This document shows, piece after piece, positions 1-5,503 of a stretch of DNA of 10,021 nucleotides. Each line of letters starts with the position of its first letter. The first letter of the stretch is position 1. The DNA comes from Saprospiraceae bacterium (GTDB lineage: Bacteria; Bacteroidota; Bacteroidia; Chitinophagales; Saprospiraceae): contig JACMMM010000055.1 in the NCBI GenBank assembly GCA_014379065.1, forward strand, positions 1-10,021, in the 5' to 3' direction. A program made the translations under genes and the position numbers. The notes beneath the pieces were generated by a model. That model made no database searches and was not told the origin of the DNA. It saw nothing but the letters and a program-made list of their open reading frames with translations.

Positions 1-124
1 CATTGACCATAGTGGCTACAGGGTCGCGTGTAGGGTCAAAAAATCCATCTGCAGTAGATGCCAACCGTTGTGCGAAGCAATAGCAGGAGAAAAAACACAG
101 GCAAAATGGCAGGATGGTTCTCAT
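1..124 (-). CDS. Small secreted protein, N-terminal part only (runs off the window)
   Basis: The minus-strand ATG at 124 opens a frame that stays open for 41 codons to the left edge, so only the N-terminus is present. It begins MRTILPFCLCFF and continues through a hydrophobic, Cys-containing stretch to CFAQ, a typical Sec signal peptide with cleavage expected after FA at about residue 18. The mature part contains GFFDPTRDPVA. This closely matches NFFDPEHDPVA, at the same distance from the signal peptide, in the gene just upstream (129-623), so the two look like tandem paralogs. Only four bases separate the upstream stop from this ATG, so they are almost certainly co-transcribed. No Shine-Dalgarno sequence precedes the start. 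I do not recognise the family and infer no function beyond export. Confidence 0.72.
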   Translation of the reverse strand, partial: MRTILPFCLCFFSCYCFAQRLASTADGFFDPTRDPVATMVN

Positions 125-128
125 GGTG

Positions 129-623
129 TTAGTCGTCCAGATTTGTTTGCACTTTCAACAGCGGGGAGGGGAGAGATACCGCATTTCCGTTGGCGCTAGA
201 GCAGCAACCAACGCAATTGCCGTTCGCGATGCTACAATTGTTGCAGCCTGGGGCAGAGCACACCAAGGCTTGCGATGAAGCATAATAAAACCGCCCTTGG
301 GCATCGGGTGTCAAGGATACGGAGAGCGTGAATCGCTGTCGATTTTTGGCCAAATAAATCCCTTCAAAAAGGAGGTTTTCCCCTCCATTGGGCGAGCGGT
401 TTTTATAGGTTTTCAAGATCTGGCAATCTTGTCCCATTCGGGCCTTGACGGATTTGACTAGCACATATTCGCTTACCAAAAGTTGGAGTGTGGTGTCGCT
501 GCGAAGGGCCACGGGATCGTGTTCCGGGTCAAAAAAATTGACCTGGGGAAGATTATGGCCATTGTTCTGTGCATTCAATGGCAGAAAGGCGATGGCGAGG
601 AGGAGTGATAAAGTGTGTTTCAT
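129..623 (-). CDS. Small secreted Cys-rich protein of unknown function
   Basis: This 164-aa protein starts MKHTLSLLLAIAFLPLNAQ, a clear Sec signal peptide with probable cleavage after NA (residue 18). The mature N-terminus carries NFFDPEHDPVAL (29-40), shared with the truncated gene downstream. The middle looks like a small beta-rich domain, including LLFEGIYLA and RFTLSVSLTP. Near the C-terminus six cysteines cluster at 122, 127, 130, 137, 140 and 141 (C-x4-C-x2-C-x6-C-x2-CC), with a seventh at 67. This suggests a disulfide-stabilised or metal-binding tail in the periplasm or outside the cell. The start codon lies only 13 nt from the base of the large palindrome at 637-830, so any transcript coming from beyond it would carry that hairpin in its leader. 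The family is not recognised. Confidence 0.8.
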   Translation of the reverse strand: MKHTLSLLLAIAFLPLNAQNNGHNLPQVNFFDPEHDPVALRSDTTLQLLVSEYVLVKSVKARMGQDCQILKTYKNRSPNGGENLLFEGIYLAKNRQRFTLSVSLTPDAQGRFYYASSQALVCSAPGCNNCSIANGNCVGCCSSANGNAVSLPSPLLKVQTNLDD

Positions 624-636
624 TGGTGTGAATCTA

Positions 637-830
637 TTAATTCTACTTTGGCACTTTAGCCGCGTAGCGGCCTAACGTCGGTAGATAATATCGAGGAGTA
701 GGTGATAAGGTGCAGAGCACCGGAACGTTGTGCCAAATGTTCCGGTGCTCTGCACCTCCGAATCAATGGTCGAATGTGATTTCTACCGACGTTAGGCCGC
801 TACGCGGCTAAAGTGCCAAAGTAGAATTAA
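637..830. repeat. Nested palindromic element: 49-bp perfect inverted arms enclosing a second hairpin
   Basis: The left arm 637-685 (begins TTAATTCTACTTTGG) is the exact reverse complement of the right arm 782-830 over all 49 bases. Each arm also contains its own small hairpin (GCCGC-GTA-GCGGC). The 96-nt interior holds a second, unrelated 18-bp inverted repeat at 709-726 / 739-756. The element lies between the stop of the 408-aa protein gene (853) and the start of the Cys-rich protein gene (623). No transposase frame is present inside it, and no clear target duplication flanks it: only GTGA is shared, at 629-632 and 831-834. It could be a MITE-like mobile palindrome, a strong terminator, or a structured leader. 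The structure is certain; the role is not. Confidence 0.93.
709..756. repeat. Inner 18-bp hairpin with 12-nt loop
   Basis: GGTGCAGAGCACCGGAAC at 709-726 is exactly reverse-complemented at 739-756, leaving loop bases 727-738. Part of each arm is itself palindromic (GGTGC-AGA-GCACC), so alternative folds exist. It sits off-centre in the interior of the 49-bp-arm palindrome and shares no sequence with those arms. That fits insertion of one repeat family inside another, or a composite element. Confidence 0.92.
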
Positions 831-852
831 GTGATTTGTATGAGTCAAGGCC

Positions 853-2079
853 TTAATCAACAGCAGTCCCGTAGAGCATATCTTTAAGTTTAGAGCCTTG
901 CACTTCGGGCATTTTATAAGCACTGTTGAATTTATCAAGCGTTTCGTCAATGTCGTTCTTGAGTTGTTTGAATTGATCGGGTAGCGTACTGGAGCAGGCT
1001 TTTTCATTTTCATAACTGCTCGCGATTTTGGAGAATTTCTTGTAGTACTCACCGCCTTGGCTGACGAAATTGCTGTATTTTTCAATAAAAAGCCCTACGC
1101 GGTCAATGGAGAACTGTAGATTGGTGGTAGCCCGGGCGAGTAGGCGGGGGTCGGGTGCAAGCAAACCAGTTGGTGTGTTGCTGGCTAGCGTAGCGTTGTT
1201 GGAAGTTTCGCCCAAAGCTTTGGCGACGTAGGTGTCGAGCATGGAATAAAGCCGTTCCCAATCATCACCGTCGCGGCAACTGACGAGCGGGATCGTGTAG
1301 CCCACTTGTCGAGCGCAATCGGAAAACAGGGCCTCGCAATCTTTTTTCAGGGTCAGATTGGCACCGTGGAGGTACCCTGTTTCGTAATAGATCACGTTGA
1401 GGTCATTGTGCATCCGCACCGTGAAATCAAGCACACAAGCAATTTTTTCAATATTAACCTTTTTCTCCTTGTCTTCCCCGCCACCCACGGCCAGCCCGAC
1501 GATAGAGAAAGCTGCCGATAGAAAAGGATTGGTCTGAAAGAGCGCGGGCATCTGGAAGTTGAACTTCTTTTTCATGCGATCTTCGATGATGCCCTTGGCC
1601 TCTTTGAATTCGGGATAATTGTGCGGGTTGGATAGGTTGGAAAGGCCCTGTTGTGCTTTGAGGCTGCTCAGGTGGTGATCCATACTGAGAATCTTTTCGT
1701 AGAGCATTTTCACGATTTCTATGCTCTTGCGGTATCGGAGTTTGAGCAGTTTGATTTCGTGTTCTTGTTCGAGGCCCTTGAGGGTTTCTTCCAGTTGGAT
1801 TTTTTCCCACAAGAATGGAAAGCCGCATTCGGGGGTTCGGTTGCGCGGGTCGGCGAGGGTGTTGTCTACATCATGGAGTCGCATCCGGAGGGGTTCGGTG
1901 CGGTCGGAGTGCTCACGTTCCAGTTGGTCGAGCTCCGAGTAAGCCGTTTCGATCCAGGGCTGTATCCAAATATAGGCAGAGTCGCTGGGATGGCCGTTGC
2001 TGGCCTGAACGTTTTGGAGCCGCAGGCAGAGCAAGGCCAAGAAAAGCACCATGCTCCGCAGGAACGTTTGAGTTTTCAT
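853..2079 (-). CDS. Secreted coiled-coil protein of unknown function, 408 aa
   Basis: I chose the ATG at 2079 because it begins a signal peptide (MKTQTFLRSMVLFLALLCLR..VQA, cleavage near residue 26). The frame also stays open to an ATG at 2190, but that would add 37 residues of poor composition and overlap the upstream gene, and a good promoter lies between the two starts. The mature protein is mostly helical and charged: heptad-like stretches at about 43-70, 88-145 and 365-388 suggest coiled coils. A hydrophobic Gly/Ala-rich segment at 185-201 could be a membrane-interacting hairpin. It is followed by a conserved-looking helical core with cysteines 215, 248, 255 and 268 (further Cys at 85 and 362). 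The protein is probably periplasmic or cell-surface. I do not recognise the family. Confidence 0.82.
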   Translation of the reverse strand: MKTQTFLRSMVLFLALLCLRLQNVQASNGHPSDSAYIWIQPWIETAYSELDQLEREHSDRTEPLRMRLHDVDNTLADPRNRTPECGFPFLWEKIQLEETLKGLEQEHEIKLLKLRYRKSIEIVKMLYEKILSMDHHLSSLKAQQGLSNLSNPHNYPEFKEAKGIIEDRMKKKFNFQMPALFQTNPFLSAAFSIVGLAVGGGEDKEKKVNIEKIACVLDFTVRMHNDLNVIYYETGYLHGANLTLKKDCEALFSDCARQVGYTIPLVSCRDGDDWERLYSMLDTYVAKALGETSNNATLASNTPTGLLAPDPRLLARATTNLQFSIDRVGLFIEKYSNFVSQGGEYYKKFSKIASSYENEKACSSTLPDQFKQLKNDIDETLDKFNSAYKMPEVQGSKLKDMLYGTAVD

Positions 2080-2138
2080 AGCTTGATAATTTAGTTGTGG
2101 TGGGGCTTGGGGCTTGGCACTTAGGCGATATGGCTTAC

Positions 2139-2166
2139 CAAAATTAAATTGATTGTTTCCACTCAA
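2139..2166 (-). promoter_or_regulatory. Bacteroidota-type promoter for the 408-aa secreted protein gene
   Basis: Reading the minus strand, TTG (2166-2164) is followed after 17 nt by TAATTTTG (2146-2139). This matches the -33 TTG / -7 TAnnTTTG pattern known from Bacteroides and Flavobacterium, with spacing in the usual range. Transcription would start near 2133 and give a leader of roughly 50 nt before the ATG at 2079. The -33 element lies just beyond the stop codon of the upstream lipoprotein gene (2168), so this gene could be expressed independently of it. Confidence 0.5.
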
Positions 2167-2167
2167 T

Positions 2168-2779
2168 CTATTGCTTTTTGTTTGCAGCACTTACCAGTTT
2201 AAGTTCTGCTTCAGCCGATTCTTCTGTCCATCCGGCTTCTTCGATAAAGTCAAAGTTCACAGGTATTAATATCAATTTTTTGTTGGAAGCTTGGTTTATT
2301 GCATCAATTGACTTTTGGGCTGTGCGTAGTTTTTTGAGGTTAAACTTTCCCAGCCATACAGACCAATAAAAAAATACTTCGTAATCATATTGACCTTTTG
2401 AAGGAAGATCATTGCCTTCTGTTTGTATTGTTTCTTGAACAAATAGATCTCTCAAACGCTCATCAGACAATTTATCTGGAATAGTGTCCGCCAAGGCCCT
2501 TAAATTTTCTTCTATCATTTCATAACAGTTATATAACATTACCTGATAACCGTTTCTGTCATAGATATAAATTTTAGGGAACGATCCAATATAGGCATCA
2601 TCTATTTTTTCTTTTTGAACAAAGTGATTATTTTTGATTCCATTTTTTTCTAGAATTTTAATGACAGTTTTCTCTTTTTCTATATCGGGGTTTTTAATGC
2701 CAAAATGATGGCGGATAATAGCTTGGCAGGAAAACAGCGTTGCAATAGCAAGGGCTAGAAATGTGAATCGAATTGCCAT
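2168..2779 (-). CDS. Lipoprotein of unknown function, copy 2 of a tandem pair
   Basis: The 203-aa product starts with a lipoprotein signal peptide ending LFSC; Cys18 is the expected lipidation site. It resembles the neighbouring product encoded at 3447-2830 along most of its length: FGIKNPDIEKEK..ILEKNGI aligns with EGVKQPALESHK..FLLSKGI, Cys85 with Cys95, and YDYEVFFYWSVWLGKFN (131-147) with EYDVYMVVYWAKYLGKVN. Both end in an Ile/Leu-rich strand followed by VNFDF or VSVDY and a Trp. The order of predicted strands and helices, and phrases such as FPKIYIYDRNG, recall a thioredoxin-like fold, but there is no CxxC motif, so redox activity is not supported. It is probably anchored in the cell envelope. 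Fifty bases separate it from its paralog. Its coding sequence is more A+T-rich than that of the right-hand genes. Confidence 0.83.
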   Translation of the reverse strand: MAIRFTFLALAIATLFSCQAIIRHHFGIKNPDIEKEKTVIKILEKNGIKNNHFVQKEKIDDAYIGSFPKIYIYDRNGYQVMLYNCYEMIEENLRALADTIPDKLSDERLRDLFVQETIQTEGNDLPSKGQYDYEVFFYWSVWLGKFNLKKLRTAQKSIDAINQASNKKLILIPVNFDFIEEAGWTEESAEAELKLVSAANKKQ

Positions 2780-2829
2780 TTTTTAAGTCATGTAAAAGAG
2801 TGACAAATATGATGAAAACAATCAAAAAA

Positions 2830-3447
2830 TTAATAGTCAAACTCAGGTATTTGGTCTTTAGAGATTCCCCACATCTCTTGATAATCTACGCTCACCAAAA
2901 GCGTTCTTATTCTTTTGCCGTTCTGCTTTGCTTTTTTTACTAACTCTTGCCAATCATAAACCTTGCGTTTGTTTACTTTCCCCAAATATTTAGCCCAATA
3001 GACGACCATATATACATCGTACTCCTGATTCTCCAGCACGAATTCATGACCTGTTTTTTCTATGACAAGGTTATTTAAGTAGTCGTCTAAAAACTTCCCT
3101 TCTATAGGTAGTTCTAGATTTACAGAGTCAATGTTTTCAATGAAAACTGACACCATTCCATTGCAATCTTTAATAGACTGGCGATAATCAACGAACTTTT
3201 TATCTTTATTGAAAAAATGAGCATCGGGTACTTTAAAACTGGTTCTATAAAAGGTGTTTAATGCAAAGGTGTCTCTAAAACAAAGGATTTCTGAAGTGTC
3301 TATGCCCTTTGACAATAAAAATTTTGACAAGGATTTATGGCTTTCCAGAGCAGGTTGCTTAACCCCTTCAGATTTTAGCAGGATATATTTACAGGAGATA
3401 GCAAGCATCATAGATGCGGACAAGAGAAGTAATGCAAAGCGATTCAT
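2830..3447 (-). CDS. Lipoprotein of unknown function, copy 1 of a tandem pair
   Basis: The start at 3447 gives a 205-aa lipoprotein (MNRFALLLLSASMMLAISC) with lipobox LAISC and acceptor Cys19. An in-frame ATG at 3456 would add MIK and is also possible. The farther ATG at 3492 is unlikely because its first codons are made from a perfect hairpin (3463-3494). The product is a diverged paralog of the gene immediately downstream: it shares the G[VI]K[QN]P motif after the lipobox, a Cys near residue 95, and a YW..YLGK.NKRKVYDW segment at 150-166. A thioredoxin-like fold is conceivable from the secondary-structure pattern, but no CxxC is present. The pair suggests a local duplication followed by substantial divergence. 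The function is unknown. Confidence 0.83.
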   Translation of the reverse strand: MNRFALLLLSASMMLAISCKYILLKSEGVKQPALESHKSLSKFLLSKGIDTSEILCFRDTFALNTFYRTSFKVPDAHFFNKDKKFVDYRQSIKDCNGMVSVFIENIDSVNLELPIEGKFLDDYLNNLVIEKTGHEFVLENQEYDVYMVVYWAKYLGKVNKRKVYDWQELVKKAKQNGKRIRTLLVSVDYQEMWGISKDQIPEFDY

Positions 3448-3462
3448 TTTAATCATTTTTAT

Positions 3463-3494
3463 ACTTGCGGCAGGTAACACTACCTGCCGCAAGT
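3463..3494 (-). terminator. Perfect 14-bp stem-loop between two minus-strand genes
   Basis: ACTTGCGGCAGGTA (3463-3476) and its exact reverse complement (3481-3494) enclose a 4-nt loop. The stem begins 8 nt after the stop of the secreted protein gene (3503) and ends 15 nt before the lipoprotein start at 3447. On the minus strand it is followed by ATAAAAATG, not a T-run, so it is not a textbook intrinsic terminator. It could be a terminator of the T-poor kind, an mRNA-stabilising 3' hairpin, or a leader hairpin for the lipoprotein gene. The stem is certain; its role is a guess. Confidence 0.45.
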
Positions 3495-3502
3495 AAGGTG
3501 AG

Positions 3503-3967
3503 TTAGAAAGTTACTGGCACAGTACTGTTTTCACTCGTTGATTGAGGGACGGCATACTTGCCAGTTTTTACGGTGTAGGATTTAACTCCTAATGCTTGGG
3601 CAAGGTCAGAAGGCAAAACATAATCTTCTTCGAGCTGGAAATAGCCGCTGCCAAAATGTGTTTGGTAAGTCGCATTCGTCATGGAAGCGCGATCAAATTC
3701 TATTTTCAGTTTGCCATTCTCCATCCATGCACTACCAGTGGCCGTATTTTCACCATTGGGTGCAGGTGCGCTTCTATAATCCAGAGAAAAAGTTATGTCA
3801 CAAAATCCAAATCTTGCACATCCTTTTGACTTTCTTCCTATTTCAATAATAATCGTGATCTTAGGCCCAAGCCCGTCCGATTGTGGAATAGGAATCGCCT
3901 TTGCCTTTGCCGCAAAAGTTGACAAAATAAAAGCACATGTCAACAGTGAATAAAGAGTCGTTTTCAT
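3503..3967 (-). CDS. Small secreted protein of unknown function
   Basis: The 154-aa product begins MKTTLYSLLTCAFILSTFAAKAKA, a Sec signal peptide with cleavage expected near residues 20-24. The mature protein opens with a Pro/Gly stretch, then KITIIIEIGRKSKGC (37-50) and FGFCDITFSLDY, a likely beta-hairpin pair containing cysteines 50 and 56, which may form a disulfide. The rest (GSAWMENGKLKIEF, GYFQLEEDYVLP, and a Ser/Thr-rich tail) also looks beta-rich. I have the impression that similar GRKSKxC..FGxC proteins occur elsewhere in Bacteroidota, but this is memory, not a search. It is the first gene of the left-hand minus-strand series. The upstream region shows no convincing TAnnTTTG box. Confidence 0.78.
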   Translation of the reverse strand: MKTTLYSLLTCAFILSTFAAKAKAIPIPQSDGLGPKITIIIEIGRKSKGCARFGFCDITFSLDYRSAPAPNGENTATGSAWMENGKLKIEFDRASMTNATYQTHFGSGYFQLEEDYVLPSDLAQALGVKSYTVKTGKYAVPQSTSENSTVPVTF

Positions 3968-4084
3968 AATAAAAAATCAATAAAAAGCGTGTTTTTGCCT
4001 ACTCTCTACGCTTTTCGGCATCCGCGTCCGTACTCTGTTCAAGGATTTTCCGGAAATCTCCTTTGGTACTTGGGTTTCTTCCCC

Positions 4085-4113
4085 GCCACAGTCCCGAAAG
4101 CACGGGACTTGGC
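4085..4113. repeat. Inverted repeat / hairpin
   Basis: GCCA-C-AGTCCCG (4085-4096) pairs with CGGGACT-TGGC (4103-4113) around a 6-nt loop AAAGCA, leaving one bulged C. It lies in the non-coding stretch upstream of the gene starting at 3967 and next to a second inverted repeat at 4162-4204. Neither orientation has an adjacent T-run. Confidence 0.7.
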
Positions 4114-4161
4114 AGGTCAGGTTTCATTTGGATATGTGGGCGAATGAAGCGTGTTTTGATG

Positions 4162-4204
4162 CCCTCGGTCGGCTCGCAGGGGAAGCCCGCGAGCGACGCG
4201 AGGG
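4162..4204. repeat. Imperfect GC-rich inverted repeat
   Basis: CCCTCGGTCGGCTCGC (4162-4177) and the reverse complement of 4189-4204 (CCCTCGCGTCGCTCGC) match apart from two single-base insertions. The loop is 11 nt (AGGGGAAGCCC). It starts 16 nt beyond the stop codon of the ORF at 4220-4627. This GC-rich block stands out from its surroundings and looks like a member of an interspersed palindromic repeat family; copy number elsewhere cannot be judged here. Confidence 0.65.
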
Positions 4205-4219
4205 ACTATCCTGGTGTGA

Positions 4220-4627
4220 TTATAGCCGATGTGCGTGTTGAGGCCGGAACAATACCACCCAATTTTCCAATACGAATACAATGGGGTGCCGACCTGCTGG
4301 AATTTCAATGTCATAGCCGAATACAAATGCCGGCAGTTTCAAGGGCGATGACAACTCGAACCAGGCCGCTCCCAGCAGGCTGCGGATGGTGCCGGATACC
4401 ATGCCCATGACGGGGAAGGAAGCCATCACCGCCCCGCTTTCCATGAGCGAGAGTTTGGCAAAAGCGCAACCTGCGGAATCCTGCGTTGCTTGCGTTGGCA
4501 GCCTCGCTTTTTCCATGATGGTCAGGCTGTACTTGTCAGCGCCTTCGAGCCGGGTTTTTACCCAGGCAGTGGGCTGTGTTTGCATTTTGTTTTGCCCGGT
4601 CAAGGGCGGTGTGTCGAAACGTGTCAT
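4220..4627 (-). CDS. Hypothetical protein, orphan ORF, possibly a complete small gene
   Basis: The 135-aa minus-strand frame has strongly G/C-ending codons through its central part (for example the run encoding MASFPVMGMVSGTIRSLLGA), which supports genuine coding on this strand. The N-terminal region reads WVKTRLEGADKYSLTIMEKARLP. The centre is a mildly hydrophobic Gly/Ala/Met-rich segment (about residues 60-92), and the C-terminus includes FVFGYDIEIPAG. There is no signal peptide. ATG 4627 gives the longest product; ATG 4585 (MQTQPTAW) is an equally reasonable start. It has no close neighbour in an operon: over 700 non-coding bases lie upstream and repeats lie downstream. It could be an intact small gene or the remnant of a longer one. 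I do not recognise a family. Confidence 0.5.
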   Translation of the reverse strand: MTRFDTPPLTGQNKMQTQPTAWVKTRLEGADKYSLTIMEKARLPTQATQDSAGCAFAKLSLMESGAVMASFPVMGMVSGTIRSLLGAAWFELSSPLKLPAFVFGYDIEIPAGRHPIVFVLENWVVLFRPQHAHRL

Positions 4628-5375
4628 GCTGTTTTGTTTTTCTGATGAGACAAAGGTGAGGGTGCTGGATTCTTGGAAGTACCGACAGTTGAGCAGGTTT
4701 TTGGCGGTTTTTTTGAAGGAAAAATGAAGTGGTTTTTTGTTTAAAACATTGATTTTCAGTTTTCTGGAAAGAGTCTCTGTGTTCGCGGACAGGAAACGCC
4801 TCCTGCCGCATTTAGCCTGCGTTCACGTCGTCTATGATTATTCTTTTCAGGCATGAATCGTGTCGGGCCGAGAAAAAAGGTTTCTGTTGTTTTGAAACCG
4901 GTCGTTGATTTGAGGCGAGGAGCAGTGGAAGGTTGATTTTGTTCATAATGAATGGCGGGTAAAATGAAAGGTGATTTGATTTCTGTTACAAATGTCTGGG
5001 CGGCGCTCAGGGCGTATCCCGACAGATGAAGCATAAATACTGGCGTTGAACGACCATTGTTTACTTTTTACACAACCTAATAAAAACTTGAAAGTCAATG
5101 ATTTGGATAACAACACCGCTGAACAATCATGTTCGCGATTAGATCGGTTCTTTCTTATTGATGTCCGTGTTTTGCCATTAGTTCGATAGAATAACCGAGG
5201 AATAATGGTATAAAAGTGTTACAGATTTTGAGCGATTCTAACCCTTAAAGTAGATAGAAGGGTACAGTATAAAACCGATGGGAGGGTGGGGCGCAAAATG
5301 CTCGGGAATACCCTCGAAAAAGTGTTATAGATTTAATAATAGTGGTGCTGCAACCTTTGCTTTCATAACATCATT
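4628..5375. other. Intergenic region with no convincing gene
   Basis: About 750 bases without a supportable gene. Short open frames occur on both strands, but their composition looks random. It holds a small hairpin at 4785-4809 (GCGG-A-CAGGA, loop AACGCC, TCCTG-CCGC), a short GGTTTC/GAAACC inverted repeat near 4880-4900, an A+T-rich stretch from about 5045 to 5275, and two copies of an AAAAGTGTTAYAGATTT direct repeat (5212-5228 and 5318-5334). I found no clear TAnnTTTG promoter for either flanking gene. Confidence 0.6.
5212..5334. repeat. Pair of 17-nt direct repeats, AAAAGTGTTAYAGATTT
   Basis: The copies at 5212-5228 and 5318-5334 differ at one base (C or T) and lie 106 nt apart in the same orientation, 170-290 bases upstream of the TPR-like gene. 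They could be paired protein-binding sites, or chance matches in A+T-rich DNA. Confidence 0.35.
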
Positions 5376-5489
5376 TGCCCGCCTATTTATCCGCTGTAGC
5401 CTCTTTATCAGCCGTAGCCTTTTTATCCGCCGTAGTTTTAACGTAGGTGGAGGCGTAGGCAGAAGCGTAAGCGGATAAATAGGCGGGCA
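5376..5489. repeat. 20-bp perfect inverted repeat enclosing tandem repeats, just upstream of a gene
   Basis: The arms are 5376-5395 (TGCCCGCCTATTTATCCGCT) and its exact reverse complement at 5470-5489, enclosing 74 nt. The left half is three tandem 18-mers (5384-5401, 5402-5419, 5420-5437; consensus TNTTTATCCGCCGTAGCC). The right half is three tandem 12-mers (5441-5452, 5453-5464, 5465-5476; consensus GCGTAGGCRGAN). The right-hand block approximates the reverse complement of the left, so the whole block can fold into one long imperfect hairpin. It ends 14 nt before the ATG at 5504, so it would form the leader of that mRNA if transcribed. Confidence 0.85.
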
Positions 5490-5490
5490 T
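5383..5490 (-). CDS. Possible 35-codon micro-ORF with ATADK repeats (speculative)
   Basis: Reading the minus strand through the repeat block, ATG at 5490 opens a 35-codon frame ending at TAG (5385-5383). The product starts MPAYLSAYASAYAS and ends in TADKKATADKEATADK. The 18-mer DNA repeats are exactly six codons long and the 12-mers exactly four, so the tandem structure stays in frame and gives a patterned peptide. No promoter, signal peptide or homology supports expression, and in-phase repeats can arise by chance. It lies divergently next to the gene at 5504. Confidence 0.15.
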   Translation of the reverse strand: MPAYLSAYASAYASTYVKTTADKKATADKEATADK

Positions 5491-5503
5491 CACCTTCTAT
5501 CGT

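Noticed and set aside
637..830. CRISPR or integron attachment interpretation of the palindromes
   Set aside because: There are no regularly spaced direct repeats with spacers, no cas or integrase gene, and no attC core motif; the structure is a plain nested inverted repeat.
445..1085. Two small frames ending in the same LILLWHFSRVAA peptide (plus strand to 675; minus strand to 792)
   Set aside because: The shared C-terminus is the translation of the two arms of the 637-830 palindrome, not a conserved protein.
2080..2190. N-terminal extension of the 408-aa secreted protein to an ATG at 2190
   Set aside because: It would overlap the upstream lipoprotein gene, bury the signal peptide 37 residues inside the protein, and place the promoter within the coding region.
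4063..4727. Two plus-strand frames (4063-4410 and 4386-4727)
   Set aside because: They lie largely opposite the better-supported minus-strand ORF at 4220-4627, or read through the palindromic repeats, and show no coherent protein character.
4756..5034. 92-codon minus-strand frame
   Set aside because: Composition looks random, with no recognisable motif, signal peptide or promoter; the part below 4811 overlaps other equally poor frames.
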